A DNA stretch of 64,000 nt, taken from the NCBI RefSeq assembly GCF_009754945.1, contig NZ_WPIN01000007.1:372001-436000 (forward strand), read 5' to 3'. The position numbers were made by a program, and so were the translations under genes. Shown piece after piece: positions 37,830 through 47,757 of this stretch (within the stretch, counting starts at the first letter, position 1; each line of letters opens with the position of its first letter). The notes under the pieces were generated by a model. That model made no database searches. It saw nothing but the letters and a program-made list of their open reading frames with translations, and was not told the DNA's origin. Source of the DNA: Spirosoma arboris (GTDB taxonomy: Bacteria > Bacteroidota > Bacteroidia > Cytophagales > Spirosomataceae).

Positions 37830-38306
37830 ATGAAAACGAATCCTACATCCGAAGAACCAGCGCCTAAAGGCTATTTTGAGCGTTTTTCCAGTTCCGTTGC
37901 TACGGCCACCGGCTCCTCAGCAGCCTTTATTCTGGCCCTCGCTGCGGTCCTCATTTGGGCCGCCTTAGGGCCGGTTTTTGGCTATTCCGAGAATTGGCAA
38001 CTCGTCATTAATACGGGGACAACCATTATTACGTTTTTGATGGTGTTTGTCATTCAAAAGGCCCAGAACAAAGAATCCTTATCGGTCCAACTTAAATTGA
38101 ATGAATTAATTGCGGCCACAAAAGGAGCCAGCAATCGTCTGGTAGCCAGTGAAACCCTCAGCGAAGAGGAGCTGGATGTGCTCTATAAACATTACTGCGC
38201 TATGGCGGAAGCAACCCGGCAAGCGACCGATTTACGCAAGTCGCATTCGGTTGAAGAAGCCATTGACAACACCCAGGAAAAATTAGAAAAGAAGCCCAAG
38301 GGCTAA
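37830..38306 (+). CDS. Low-affinity iron permease family protein
   Basis: 158 residues. Two transmembrane helices ('SSAAFILALAAVLIWAALGP' and 'LVINTGTTIITFLMVFVIQK') are followed by the family motif 'AQNKESLSVQLKLNELIAAT'. This is the Iron_permease (PF04120-type) pattern. Bacterial members are annotated as iron permeases by homology to yeast Fet4, though transport is little tested. Confidence 0.88.
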   Translation: MKTNPTSEEPAPKGYFERFSSSVATATGSSAAFILALAAVLIWAALGPVFGYSENWQLVINTGTTIITFLMVFVIQKAQNKESLSVQLKLNELIAATKGASNRLVASETLSEEELDVLYKHYCAMAEATRQATDLRKSHSVEEAIDNTQEKLEKKPKG

Positions 38307-38356
38307 CTTATTGATGAATGGTTACTAATACATAAAATTTGGGGTTTACTACTTAA

Positions 38357-38408
38357 CCTGGAGTTTTACCCGCTTCTTTATTTGTATGGAAGCGGGTAAA
38401 ACTCCAGG
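38357..38408. terminator. 20-bp perfect stem-loop between convergent genes
   Basis: The arms 38357-38376 and 38389-38408 are exactly complementary, with a 12-base loop rich in T. It lies between the iron-permease gene and the broken SDR gene that faces it, so it may have ended transcription from both sides. Confidence 0.65.
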
Positions 38409-38420
38409 CTATGTCTATCA

Positions 38421-38940
38421 CTAATCGGCGGGTTTCTGCTGTACACCAACGCTTGCAGCCACTACACTTTCAGGCTTTAAATTACTCATTGTTAACTGTA
38501 CTTTATTCTTAAAGCCTGACACGACTTTGTCATCCCCCGCCCTCTGGGCGTCATACCCATCTTTGGCTACATCAGCCGGACCAGCCAAGCTACCGTCCTG
38601 CACAATTTTAGAAGTCTCCATTTGGGCTTTGTGGAAAAAAACCGTATCGGTAGATCCCGGTTGTAAGGCGGTAATCGTCACTTGAGTATCCTTGACCTCT
38701 TCCCAAATGGCTTCAGTGAAGGAGAGCACAAACCCTTTGGTAGCGTGGTAGATCGCTTGCCTGAGACCCGTTAACTGACTGGCTGTAGAAGCTACATTCA
38801 GAATTTTGTCTTCATTGCGGCAACCATGTCTTGTAAAAAGAACTTGGTCAATACAACGTATGTTCCGATGTTCAACTGGATCATACCTAGTTCCCGTTCA
38901 AGGTCGTTATTAACAAGCAGACCGTACTGGCCACGAGGAA
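38421..38940 (-). pseudogene. Short-chain dehydrogenase, 5'-truncated and frameshifted
   Basis: The last 102 codons are open ('LSFTEAIWEEVKDTQVTITA', 'LQPGSTDTVFF'). Upstream the SDR continues in the same frame with 'NEDKILNVASTASQLTGLRQ' and the catalytic 'YHATKGFVLS'. Then comes a 1-bp shift near 38828, with 'GMIQLNIGTYVVLTKFFLQD' in the next frame. The Rossmann nucleotide-binding start is missing altogether. It is a dead oxidoreductase gene. Confidence 0.8.
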
Positions 38941-38987
38941 CGAGGTACCATCTAGACGGAATTTTTCAAGACTCCCATATCCAAAAA

Positions 38988-39593
38988 TCACAAATCGACA
39001 AGGTAATCTGTCAGGAGTTTCCATTGCATTTTCTGGTAGAACAACCAACCCGCTTCAGCAATCACTGTATTGATTAATGACCGTCCGCCGGCCTGAGGCT
39101 CTTCGTTGTTAATACCTTCGTGCTGGCCGATTTCAGAGGCAGTGATAGTGGTTCCCAGTCGCTCTACTCGAAACGTACTGCGCGCCTGCGGTTGAAAGAA
39201 ATGCTCAATGTGGTCTGGTTCATGGCCCATGGGATCTGGGCAGGGTTGAACCGTGAATTCTACCCGTTTCTCTTCAGTACTCGTATGAATGACACGTACC
39301 CAGTTTTCGGGCGTTGGGCCGGGTAGTACCACTTGAATATAATCCCCAACCTGAGGAGAGCCCGTCTTAGCGCTGCCTAACTGATCATACAGCTGAAAAT
39401 CAGCAGTGAGACTGGATAAATCTGACCAGCCGCGTACGTTTAGTAATTTGGCGACTGAGCGCTCAAAGGCCTCTATAGCCATTGATTCACTTGGAAATGT
39501 ATGCTGACTGTCATACCGCACGTCCTTGGTGGCTTCACCCTGGAGTACCTTGATTTCATGCTGAATTGGATCCGTTATCGCCTTGAGTTTCAT
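38988..39593 (-). CDS. Conserved protein of unknown function (201 aa)
   Basis: A soluble protein with no signal peptide. Segments include 'SMAIEAFERSVAKLLNVRGW', 'DYIQVVLPGPTPENWVRVIH' and 'FTVQPCPDPMGHEPDHIEHF'. The middle looks like a small SH3- or DUF1990-like beta domain. The start ATG follows a clear gap. I do not know a function. Confidence 0.6.
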   Translation of the reverse strand: MKLKAITDPIQHEIKVLQGEATKDVRYDSQHTFPSESMAIEAFERSVAKLLNVRGWSDLSSLTADFQLYDQLGSAKTGSPQVGDYIQVVLPGPTPENWVRVIHTSTEEKRVEFTVQPCPDPMGHEPDHIEHFFQPQARSTFRVERLGTTITASEIGQHEGINNEEPQAGGRSLINTVIAEAGWLFYQKMQWKLLTDYLVDL

Positions 39594-39703
39594 CTTTGCT
39601 CCCGTAGAAAATAGTATATCGCTAGCTAATAAATTGCCCTGCTACTGTTTATTCACCAAATCTATTGGCTTTATACCCGATACGTCCGCTTTTTGTAATG
39701 GGT

Positions 39704-40258
39704 TTAGCTTTCTATTTTTTGGGTAATCCATTGAATGGCTTCTTTAGGCCCCTTCACGCCCAAGGGGGTAAACTGACTACCACTCATGGATCGATAATAT
39801 TTAAAAAAATGAGTGATCTCCTCGATCCATTTTGGCCCCAAGTCATCAATCGTTTGAATCAATTCATATTCATGGGATACTATCGGGATGGCCACAATCC
39901 GGTCATTACGTTCAGGTTCTTTGCCTTTATCTTGTTGCTCGGCCTGGATTACCCCTACTATCCGGCATTCCACCCAACAGCCAACTGCTAAACTATGACT
40001 GGCGAGGACCAGTACATCAATCGGATCCCCGTCATCGGCTTTCGTATCTGGAATAAAGCCGAAGTTCAAGGGAAAAACCGTACCCGCTGGAAGAATTTTG
40101 GTTAATTGGAACAGCTGCAAATCGGGATCGAACACATACTTACCAGGGCTCCCTTTAGGTGTTTCAATGATTACCTGAATATGAGCGAAATCCTTCGAAA
40201 AGGGAGGTGGTAATTTCATTTGACTAGCTATGGCTAATGAGTCGTCATTAATAGCCAT
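39704..40258 (-). CDS. ppa: Inorganic pyrophosphatase (family I)
   Basis: 184 residues. The signature 'DDGDPIDVLVLA' near residues 75-86 matches the family I active-site pattern DxDPxD. 'IIETPKGSPGKYVFDPDLQL' and 'FFKYYRSM' are also characteristic. It hydrolyses pyrophosphate to phosphate in the cytoplasm. Length is normal for bacteria, slightly diverged; probably an accessory copy. Confidence 0.93.
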   Translation of the reverse strand: MAINDDSLAIASQMKLPPPFSKDFAHIQVIIETPKGSPGKYVFDPDLQLFQLTKILPAGTVFPLNFGFIPDTKADDGDPIDVLVLASHSLAVGCWVECRIVGVIQAEQQDKGKEPERNDRIVAIPIVSHEYELIQTIDDLGPKWIEEITHFFKYYRSMSGSQFTPLGVKGPKEAIQWITQKIES

Positions 40259-40431
40259 AACACCAATGATACTAATTGGTTTAACGAGTGTAGTATTCGG
40301 TACTCACGCCTAAGTCTACTGGCAAAGAAGCGAACTGGATGAGCCGGGAAATGGTGCTTAAATAGTTGTTGAAGCAGAAAGCGATAATCAGCGTCATCAT
40401 CAATGACACAGCTTAAGTCAGAAGCTGCCAT
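40234..40431 (-). pseudogene. Truncated response-regulator receiver fragment
   Basis: Sixty-five residues starting 'MAASDLSCVIDDDADYRFLL' with 'QQLFKHHFPAHPVRFFAS'. The acidic pocket is there but the frame is lost before the phosphoacceptor strand. It overlaps the first codons of the pyrophosphatase gene. The fragment at 19942-20070 has the same 'DDDADYR' start, so the two come from related genes. Confidence 0.55.
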
Positions 40432-40539
40432 CAGGTTGTAGATTAATTTGGGATTAAACCGACTAGCCGATATTTGTTTATTTTCTTAGAAAAGGGTCTA
40501 TCTGATTCATCGATAAACGGCCGTTCGTCTTAGTTTTAC

Positions 40540-40579
40540 GGTAGCGAAAGGCTATGTATAGCCATAGCCTTTCGCTACC
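40540..40579. terminator. 17-bp perfect stem-loop
   Basis: Arms GGTAGCGAAAGGCTATG (40540-40556) and its complement (40563-40579), with a 6-base loop. It lies upstream of the hybrid kinase gene and downstream of nothing obvious on the plus strand. It may be a dispersed hairpin repeat rather than a terminator. Confidence 0.5.
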
Positions 40580-40692
40580 ACCCCAGCATTACACTCAACC
40601 AAAATAGGTGTACAATTTCCTCAACGAACCAGATCCTTCCGCTTACAGAGATTTCAGCCAACAGCTCAGATAGCTAGTCTACCCAATGCCTT

Positions 40693-43600
40693 ATGCCACA
40701 AACCGTACTCGCCAATTCAATAATTCGGCAACTTCAAATTGTCTTTTCCTTTTCTACCCTGCTACTGCTGATCAGTCTAATAGCTTCGTTTTATAGCATC
40801 CAAAAGCTGATTGGTAATTCCCAATTGGTCAATCATACCAATCAGGTGCTCATCGAAGCCGAAAACATTATTTCCTTCATGAAAGATGCCGAAACGGGCC
40901 AGCGTGGTTACCTGGTTACGCTGGATCCCCTCTTTTTGCAACCCTACACCGGCAGCTACCCAAAAGTAACGACCTCCTATCAGCGGCTGCGGGATTGGAC
41001 CGTCGATAATCCAGCCCAACAAACCAATCTAGAAGAGGCAAAAGCGCTTTATGAAGCCAAATTTAACCAGATGCGCACCAGCATTGCGCGCAACAGAGGC
41101 CGTTCGATTGCCAACCGGGATACCACGGGTCAGTATCTAGCCATGGCCCGTGGCAAACAAACCATGGACTCCCTTCGGGTGGTGGTGAATCGAATAAAAA
41201 ACCAGGAGGAGAAGCTGCTCAAAAGCCGAATTGACCAACAGCAAATTTACATTACGGCTACCCCTTTTCTACTGGTAATTGCGGCCATCGTGTCCATGCT
41301 GATTACGGCCTTTACCTATGTGCGCATCAAACAGGATCTGGCCGCCAGGCTTGCCCGCCAGAAGCTGGATGAAGAAAGATATATCGAAACCGCCGGACGC
41401 ATTACGCGGCTGGAAGCCATTACCCAGACCATTGCGGAAGGGGACTACGCGGTGCGAAGTGCGGATGCTGGCGACGATGAGTTGGGACGGATAGCCAAGG
41501 CACTCAACCAGATGACCTCCTCACTCGAACAGACCTATAAAGAGTTAACCGATAAAAACTGGCAACAGGCGGGTTCGGTTGCGCTCAGCGAGGCCATTCG
41601 GGGTGAAAGAGACTTGAAAAAGCTGGCCACTCAGCTCATCGACACCATCGCCACTTACGTCAAGGCCCCCCTGGGTACGATTTATCTGCTTGATCAGGAA
41701 GCCAGCTTTAGGCTGGCCGGTAGCTATGCGGCTCAACAGGTGCCTACGATGGTCATGGCCGGCGAAGGGCTGATTGGAAAGGTGATTGAACGGAAGAAAA
41801 CACTTATTGTCGAAGACATCCCCTCCGATTACCGTCGGATCACTTCGTCGCTGGGCGAGGCTCGTCCAACGACCTTAGTGATTGCGCCACTCCTTTACGC
41901 CAATACCTGCGTGGGGGCTCTTGAACTGGGCTTTTTGCGCAAACCCGATCCGTTAGTGATCGACTTTATCGAAAGCAATCGGGAAGCGATCGGCATTGGG
42001 GTCAATGCCGCCCTGGATTATAGTCAGCTACAGCACTTTCTGGAAGAGACCCAGGCCCAGTCGGAAGAATTGCAGGCCCAGCATAATGAGCTGGAAAACC
42101 TGAATGGAGAGCTGGAGATGCAGGCCCAGAAACTCCAGGCATCAGAAGAGGAACTGCGGGTTCAGCAGGAAGAACTTCAGCAAACCAATACCGAACTGGA
42201 AGAACGGGGTCTTTTGCTGGAAGAGAAAACCACCGAGATTCAGAAAAAGGCGGACGAACTGGAGCTGGCCACCCGCTACAAATCGGAGTTTTTGGCCAAC
42301 ATGTCGCACGAGCTTCGCACACCCCTGAATTCGATCTTATTATTGAGTCGATTGCTGGCCGAGAATACCGACCAAAATCTGACCGATGATCAGGTTGAAT
42401 ACGCCAGCGTCATTCAGTCGTCGGGCAATGGGCTGCTGGGCCTTATCGACGAAATCCTTGACCTGTCCAAAATTGAAGCCGGGCAGATGACACTGGATTA
42501 TCAACAGGTAGCCATCCAGGCCGTAACCGATGAATTGCAATCGCTGTTTGGCGTGCTGGCCAAAGAAAAAGGACTTGATTTTTCCATTATCGTTGAGCCA
42601 GCTGTACCGGCAAGTATTGACACCGACAAAATGCGACTGGGACAAATTCTCAAGAATCTACTCTCGAATGCCCTCAAATTCACCTCCCGTGGTAGCGTCA
42701 CCTTAACGATTCAACTGGACAAGGTGACACCTAACCGACCGACGCTTAGCTTTGTAGTGCAGGACACAGGCATTGGCATACCGCCTCAAAAACAAGTGGC
42801 TGTTTTTGAGGCGTTCCAACAGGCCGATGGTTCCACCAAACGGAAATACGGCGGAACCGGTTTAGGCCTCTCCATCAGTCGCCAACTGGCTAAACTATTG
42901 GGTGGGGAAATTAACCTGAAGAGTACCGTCAATGAAGGGAGTGAGTTTACCCTTCATGTGCCCGTATCGGCTTCCGATGCAGTAGCGCCATCCGAAACAA
43001 TAATCCGCTCGGCACCGCCGGAGCGACCTGCACCCCTCCAAACCGTAGCCCCCAATCAATACCTGAGTGCCACCATTCCGGAAGCCATTCCCGATGACCG
43101 AAACACGGTCACGGACCAGGACAAGTCGATCCTAATTATTGAAGACGACACCCACTTTGCCAAATCGCTGCTGGAGTTCACCCGCCAAAAAGGTTACAAA
43201 GGGATTGTATCGGTTCGGGGCGACGAAGGCCTGAAGCTAGCCTCTATCTACAAACCCATCGGGATTCTGCTCGACATCCAGTTGCCGGTGATGAGTGGTT
43301 GGGAGGTAATGGACGCCCTGAAAGCGGATCCCCAGACTCGCCCGATTCCGGTGCATATCATGTCGTCGCACAAACTGAAGAACGAGAGCTTACGGAAAGG
43401 GGCCATTGATTTCGTGGACAAGCCGATAGCGTTTGAGCAGATGCAAGCCATTTTTGAAAAGCTAGACTACGTCTTGAATCGCAACGCGAAGAAAGTGCTG
43501 ATTATTGAAGATAACCCCCAACATGCCAAAGCGTTGGCTTACTTTCTGGCGACCTGCCACATTAGCTCGGAACTAACAAGTAACCTGGCAGAGGGCATTG

Positions 43601-44301
43601 ATGCGCTTCAGCGCAAAGAGGTCGATTGCGTCATTCTGGACATGGGCATTCCGGATCATCACGCCTACGAAACCCTCGAGGAGGCCCGGAAAAATCCCGG
43701 TCTTGAAAACCTGCCTATCATCATCTTCACGGGCAAAAGCCTGTCTATGACGGAGGAGTTGAAAATTAAAAAATACGCTGACTCGATCATTGTCAAGACC
43801 GCTCATTCCTACCAGCGCATGCTTGACGAGGTATCGCTTTTCCTGCATGTAGTCGAGGAAGCGAAACAGCCAGACTTCACCACCAGTGGATCGAAGACGA
43901 TGCGGGACATGAGCCAGGTGCTGGCCCACAAAACGGTTCTGGTAGTCGATGACGATGTGCGGAATATATTCTCCTTATCGAAAGCCCTGGAACAATTTGA
44001 GATGAGTGTCATTACGGCCCTGGATGGCCAAGAAGCCTTGCAACAGCTGGACGAGAATCCAGGTATTGACGTTGTGCTACTGGACATGATGATGCCCCAG
44101 ATGGATGGCTATGAGACGGCCCGCAAAATTCGGGCGCATGACCGGTGGAAGCCCTTACCGGTCATTGCTGTTACGGCCAAAGCGATGAGTGGCGATCGGG
44201 AGAAATGCATTCAGGCGGGGGCATCGGACTATATCACCAAACCGGTTGATATCGACCAACTCGTGTCTTTACTGCGGGTCTGGTTGTATGAGCGGACCTA
44301 G
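40693..44301 (+). CDS. Hybrid sensor histidine kinase (CHASE3-HAMP-GAF-HisKA-HATPase-3 REC)
   Basis: 1202 residues. Membrane helices near 12-33 and 190-212 flank a CHASE3 sensor ('AENIISFMKDAETGQRGYLV'). HAMP is near 215-270, GAF near 290-430 and a long coiled coil at 440-535. HisKA 'LANMSHELRTPLNSILLLSR' is near 540, followed by HATPase ('LKNLLSNALKFTS', 'VQDTGIGIPPQKQ', 'GGTGLGLSISRQLA'). Three receivers follow: 'SILIIEDDTHFAKSL'/'GILLDIQLPVMSGWE', 'VLIIEDNPQHAKALA'/'CVILDMGIPDHHAYE', and 'VLVVDDDVRNIFSLS'/'VVLLDMMMPQMDGYE'. It senses at the membrane and runs a phosphorelay. Confidence 0.95.
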   Translation: MPQTVLANSIIRQLQIVFSFSTLLLLISLIASFYSIQKLIGNSQLVNHTNQVLIEAENIISFMKDAETGQRGYLVTLDPLFLQPYTGSYPKVTTSYQRLRDWTVDNPAQQTNLEEAKALYEAKFNQMRTSIARNRGRSIANRDTTGQYLAMARGKQTMDSLRVVVNRIKNQEEKLLKSRIDQQQIYITATPFLLVIAAIVSMLITAFTYVRIKQDLAARLARQKLDEERYIETAGRITRLEAITQTIAEGDYAVRSADAGDDELGRIAKALNQMTSSLEQTYKELTDKNWQQAGSVALSEAIRGERDLKKLATQLIDTIATYVKAPLGTIYLLDQEASFRLAGSYAAQQVPTMVMAGEGLIGKVIERKKTLIVEDIPSDYRRITSSLGEARPTTLVIAPLLYANTCVGALELGFLRKPDPLVIDFIESNREAIGIGVNAALDYSQLQHFLEETQAQSEELQAQHNELENLNGELEMQAQKLQASEEELRVQQEELQQTNTELEERGLLLEEKTTEIQKKADELELATRYKSEFLANMSHELRTPLNSILLLSRLLAENTDQNLTDDQVEYASVIQSSGNGLLGLIDEILDLSKIEAGQMTLDYQQVAIQAVTDELQSLFGVLAKEKGLDFSIIVEPAVPASIDTDKMRLGQILKNLLSNALKFTSRGSVTLTIQLDKVTPNRPTLSFVVQDTGIGIPPQKQVAVFEAFQQADGSTKRKYGGTGLGLSISRQLAKLLGGEINLKSTVNEGSEFTLHVPVSASDAVAPSETIIRSAPPERPAPLQTVAPNQYLSATIPEAIPDDRNTVTDQDKSILIIEDDTHFAKSLLEFTRQKGYKGIVSVRGDEGLKLASIYKPIGILLDIQLPVMSGWEVMDALKADPQTRPIPVHIMSSHKLKNESLRKGAIDFVDKPIAFEQMQAIFEKLDYVLNRNAKKVLIIEDNPQHAKALAYFLATCHISSELTSNLAEGIDALQRKEVDCVILDMGIPDHHAYETLEEARKNPGLENLPIIIFTGKSLSMTEELKIKKYADSIIVKTAHSYQRMLDEVSLFLHVVEEAKQPDFTTSGSKTMRDMSQVLAHKTVLVVDDDVRNIFSLSKALEQFEMSVITALDGQEALQQLDENPGIDVVLLDMMMPQMDGYETARKIRAHDRWKPLPVIAVTAKAMSGDREKCIQAGASDYITKPVDIDQLVSLLRVWLYERT

Positions 44302-44439
44302 CAGACAAAGATCGGGTAGGAACACCTATTTCAGATGTACTAATGAGTGAGCGTACCGTACAATGCACTTGAACCGCTTTCAGTCTGAAGCAGCATTTTT
44401 TGTTCGGACGAATATAGGCGCGTGAACAAGATATCATTT

Positions 44440-44478
44440 ACCCATTTCGTACTTTGGAAAGTAAAGTACGAAATGGGT
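44440..44478. repeat. 16-bp perfect stem-loop sharing its core with a second site
   Basis: Arms ACCCATTTCGTACTTT (44440-44455) and complement (44463-44478) with a 7-base loop. On the minus strand, bases 44445-44467 are identical over 23 bp to 50789-50811 on the plus strand. It may be a terminator or a small dispersed element. Confidence 0.6.
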
Positions 44479-44505
44479 TCTTTGGCTTCTTTACTAATGT
44501 GTAGA

Positions 44506-45019
44506 CTAGTGGTTAATCGGTTTCATTTTCTCTGCACAATCCCAATGCTCGGCGATTTTTCCATTTTCTACCTGAAACATATCAAACTACGTAGTCGTAT
44601 ATTTTTTGTCTTATCGACCGGGTCAGACTTTTCTTAAGCGAAGCTGATCGTTACTAAATTGCCCTCGGCTAGTATGGCCACAACGGGCGCTTTAATAGTG
44701 TCAGATATGGGTTGTAGTTTCATGAATTTTGAAAAGAATGCAGCCAGTGCTTTCCGCACGGTAGCCGCGTTTGGGTTATGTTGTCTATAGGTGTCGGTAA
44801 AGTATTTCTCAGCCACCTCCATGTGTGTCCCCTCCAAAACTCCCGCAACATGTCGTAAACGAGTTTTTTATTCCGAGCCAGTTGTGGATTATCGCTTCGT
44901 AATAATTCCTGTTGAGAGGCAAGTGATTTGACAGGCAGTTGAGCGAAAGCTCCGTTTGGCAATGTCAGGCCTACAAAGGCTACTCCAGCTAGTAAGCAAG
45001 TGATCGTTTCACGTTTCAT
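44506..45019 (-). pseudogene. Exported SnoaL/NTF2-like protein, frameshifted with several stops
   Basis: The first part has a signal peptide ('ETITCLLAGVAFVGLTLPNG') and 'DNPQLARNKKLVYDMLRE'. After a 1-bp deletion near 44845 the frame continues as 'GTHMEVAEKYFTDTYRQHNP' and 'AVVAILAEGNLVTISFA'-like sequence. Then come three stop codons and 'FDMFQVENGKIAEHWDCAEK', the diagnostic SnoaL-like end, to a stop at 44506. A conserved Trp before 'FDMF' is now TAG (44587-44589). Clearly dead. Confidence 0.8.
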
Positions 45020-45200
45020 CGTTCGTTTTTGTTCATTCGCAAATCCAACTGATTAATAACCTATGATAAAGAGGTGAAGGCTTTTACACTATGAACGTTT
45101 ATAAGATTGTGTGGACTTATTTATTATTCGGGGTAGGCAAGGCAGAAAATACGACCGCGAAAAACTCTTCATCTCTTTCCAACTCTAGAGCGGCTTATCC

Positions 45201-45226
45201 TTGAATCAATGGAAGCGTTATATTTG
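45201..45226 (+). promoter_or_regulatory. Promoter-like TTG ... TATATTTG
   Basis: TTG at 45201 and TATATTTG at 45219-45226, separated by 15 bp, a little short of the usual spacing. Transcription would begin about 45233, after the TTG codon of the longest open frame only by a few bases, which favours the GTG at 45271 as translation start. Confidence 0.45.
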
Positions 45227-45270
45227 TACAAACACAACGCTTGGTCTGGGGAGCCCAGATAAATACAGCG

Positions 45271-45666
45271 GTGAATAATGAATTGGTGAATGCGTACGAA
45301 AGAGATTCACTGCACGTAACGCGAGTTATACGCCAACTTGCTTTGGAGTGGGCGCACACTCATTTGCCCGCAGACGAAATCACATTTGTAGATTGTCTCA
45401 ACACGGTCACTAGCCTTCAAGGGGCCACCCGAAACGTCGATCAAACAGTTACTATTTTTGAGGCCGTCTTTAACCAAGCCTGTGATTTGGAAAAGTCTTC
45501 CGAGTGGCTGGCGATGGAATTGCAATTTGAGGCCTTGGCTCAGGCCGTTCCAAGTCGAACCGTCCTAGCGTTACTGTATCTGGAGCATGGAGGAGATGTA
45601 GTCGATGATGAAGCGTTGGATCTCTACAATGAGCGGATTAAGCGATTTGATGGCATCGTCCCTTAA
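45271..45666 (+). CDS. Protein of unknown function (about 131 aa)
   Basis: I start at GTG 45271 because the promoter box ends at 45226. The protein is acidic and helical ('LQFEALAQAVPSRTVLALLY', 'DQTVTIFEAVFNQACDLEKS'). No signal peptide, membrane helix or known motif is seen. Confidence 0.55.
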   Translation: MNNELVNAYERDSLHVTRVIRQLALEWAHTHLPADEITFVDCLNTVTSLQGATRNVDQTVTIFEAVFNQACDLEKSSEWLAMELQFEALAQAVPSRTVLALLYLEHGGDVVDDEALDLYNERIKRFDGIVP

Positions 45667-45782
45667 TCTGGCTGCTCAAATTTCTTGACATTTATGATAC
45701 TGATTTAAGAAGGTCATTTCTAGACGATTCCAACCAACCAATTTCTAATTGATAGTTACTCGTAAAAACTCTGATTTACCTA

Positions 45783-46415
45783 ATGACAACCCTTACCCAA
45801 CTCCAAGCAGTCCTGGACGTATTAAAACTGGCCGAACGGCTTAAATTTGAACTTCGACATAGTTACACGTCGAGCGGTCGGCAAGAGAGCGTTGCTGAGC
45901 ACACCTGGCGAATGTCGCTTATGGCCGTCTTGATGGAACCTCATCTGGAACAAAAAGTCGATATGGTCAAACTGCTTAAAATGGTTATTATTCATGACCT
46001 GATTGAAGCGGAAGCCGGAGATATGTCAGCGCTGGATGTGCTGCGTAATCCATCGCTTCGGCTGGTTAAACAACAACGTGAAATACAGGCCATCGAAAAC
46101 TTACGCGCAAAATTAGGAGAGCCACTTGGACCTGAAATTTACGAGCTCTGGTTTGAGTTTGAGGAAAAGACTACCTATGAAGCGAAAGTGGCTAATGCGT
46201 TCGATAAGCTGGAAGTTCAGCTTCAGCACAACGAAGCGGATATTACGACTTGGGAAGAAATTGAGTATGACATGTCCTACATGATGGATAAACACGTCAC
46301 TTTTGAACCAACCTTAAAGCGGCTAAAAGACTTAATTGAGGAGCAGGCTGATGAAAAAATGAAAGCCTCAGGTATTGATACAGAACTGATCCGATCACGG
46401 GTCCTAGCCAGATAA
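45783..46415 (+). CDS. HD-domain 5'-nucleotidase-like phosphohydrolase
   Basis: 210 residues. HD-domain metal ligands appear in order: 'VAEHTWRMSLMAVLM' (H), 'LLKMVIIHDLIEAEAGD' (HD) and a later aspartate in 'AFDKLEVQLQHNEADI'. The layout matches the YfbR/HDDC2 group that dephosphorylates deoxyribonucleoside monophosphates. Such enzymes can matter for nucleotide pools during phage infection, but that role is not shown here. Confidence 0.88.
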   Translation: MTTLTQLQAVLDVLKLAERLKFELRHSYTSSGRQESVAEHTWRMSLMAVLMEPHLEQKVDMVKLLKMVIIHDLIEAEAGDMSALDVLRNPSLRLVKQQREIQAIENLRAKLGEPLGPEIYELWFEFEEKTTYEAKVANAFDKLEVQLQHNEADITTWEEIEYDMSYMMDKHVTFEPTLKRLKDLIEEQADEKMKASGIDTELIRSRVLAR

Positions 46416-46462
46416 ATCTGGGCTTAATCGCTTGGTTTTCCAATTCGTCCATAAACGTTCTG

Positions 46463-46609
46463 ATGAATAACGAATCAATTCAAGCGGGTTACGACCAAAT
46501 GTGTGCGGTTGGAAAAACGGATTTGGTCCGGGGAATTGTGGATGTTGACCGGGTTCCAGATATAAGCTGTGATGGTTCGCAACATCCGCTACATTTAGGG
46601 GTATGCTGA
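46463..46609 (+). CDS. Possible small protein (48 aa)
   Basis: Frame 'MNNESIQAGYDQMCAVGKTD' and 'LVRGIVDVDRVPDISCDGSQ' to TGA at 46607. Composition looks coding, but there is no recognisable family and it lies between a gene and a dead transposase, so it could be a remnant. Confidence 0.3.
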   Translation: MNNESIQAGYDQMCAVGKTDLVRGIVDVDRVPDISCDGSQHPLHLGVC

Positions 46610-46661
46610 AATTCTTAGAAAAAGACTATTTTCGGTTAGCCATTCCTTTTTAACCCTAACC

Positions 46662-47646
46662 GTGTCAGCTTATCAAATTCAGGCTCGCCAAACTTGGCTA
46701 GCTGTCTATAAACAAGTGGGCTCTGTCAGCGTAGCCGCCCGTCGATGTGGTATTGCTCGATCAACCCTCCAACGATGACGGTCCGCCGTTGCGGATCAAA
46801 CGACAAGCGGATGAAGGGCTGGCAGACCATTCTCGTAGACCTCATTATTTAGCTCATCAGAAGTTTGATAGCCGACTGGAAGAAGTAGTGCTTCAGATTC
46901 GAGACAAGTATAACATCGGGAAAATCCGCATCTCCCCTTTTCTTTTTCAACAGCACTCTATTCAGGTATCGGCTTCAACGGTAGCTCGCATTCTCACTAA
47001 GCATCAGCGTGAACCCACCAAACGCTATCGTAAAAATCAACCACCCATTCGCTATTCTCGACCGGACCGGAAGACCAAGTGCAAATGGACGTTTGCAAGA
47101 TTGAGCCGGGTATTTATCACTACACCGCTATTGATGATTGTAGCCGATTTAAAATCTTACACACTTATCAACGTCGCACAACTACCAACTCAATTGATTT
47201 CCTAGACCGTGTATTGGAACAATTCGTTTATCTCATCCAGGGAATACAGACGGATCGAGGGCGAGAATTTTTTGCTTACTGTTTTCAAGAAAAGCTACGG
47301 GAGTATTGCATCAAATTCCGACCGATCAAACCCCGTTCATCGCATCTGAATGGCAAAGTAGAGAGGAGTCAGCAGACGGGCTTACAGGAGTTTTACCGAA
47401 CGGCTGATTTAAAAGATCCTGCTTTAAACGACCGCTTGGCCGAATGGCAGTTTTACTATAATTATCAGGCCCCACAGTTCATTACAAGGCAAAACGCCAG
47501 CCCAAGCCGCAGCCGAGAAATCAGCAGGCTCCCCATTTTGGGATGAAGTGGTTGCGAGTTATGACCCCGAAAAAGAGCCTATTCGAGTACAATCGTACAA
47601 ACGGGACAAGAAGCTTAAGAACTTTCGGAAAAGGGCCAAAACGTAG
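46662..47646 (+). pseudogene. IS481-like DDE transposase, inactivated by a 16-bp insertion and two small deletions
   Basis: The gene begins 'VSAYQIQARQTWLAVYKQVG' and runs through a helix-turn-helix 'SVAARRCGIARSTLQR'. A 16-bp insertion (46778-46793) breaks it; removal yields 'STLQRWIKRQADEGLADHSR'. A 1-bp deletion near 47065 and a 2-bp deletion near 47473 follow; the corrected protein continues 'VQMDVCKIEPGIYHYTAIDD', 'GIQTDRGREFF', 'SSHLNGKVERSQQT', and ends 'KKLKNFRKRAKT' at 47646. DDE residues D, D and E are all present. No terminal inverted repeats were identified. Confidence 0.85.
46778..46793 (-). repeat. 16-bp GC-rich insertion, copy 1
   Basis: Plus-strand sequence ACGGTCCGCCGTTGCG; on the minus strand CGCAACGGCGGACCGT. 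It lies between CAACGATG and GATCAAACG in the transposase gene. Excision gives CAA CGA TGG ATC AAA and restores the frame. Confidence 0.75.
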
Positions 47647-47757
47647 TTTTATCCTACTTTTTTCCCTTTCCAAGTGTAGCGTATCTATTGAACCACTACA
47701 GTCATGCTGAGAGGGAGTTAGAAAGTCAGTGATAGTATCCATGTGGTCTAAATAGGA

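Noticed and set aside
39075..39100. GC-rich 'CCGTCCGCCGGCC' stretch resembling the 16-bp family
   Set aside because: It lies inside an intact 201-codon gene ('EEPQAGGRSL') with no frame disturbance, so there is no evidence of insertion.
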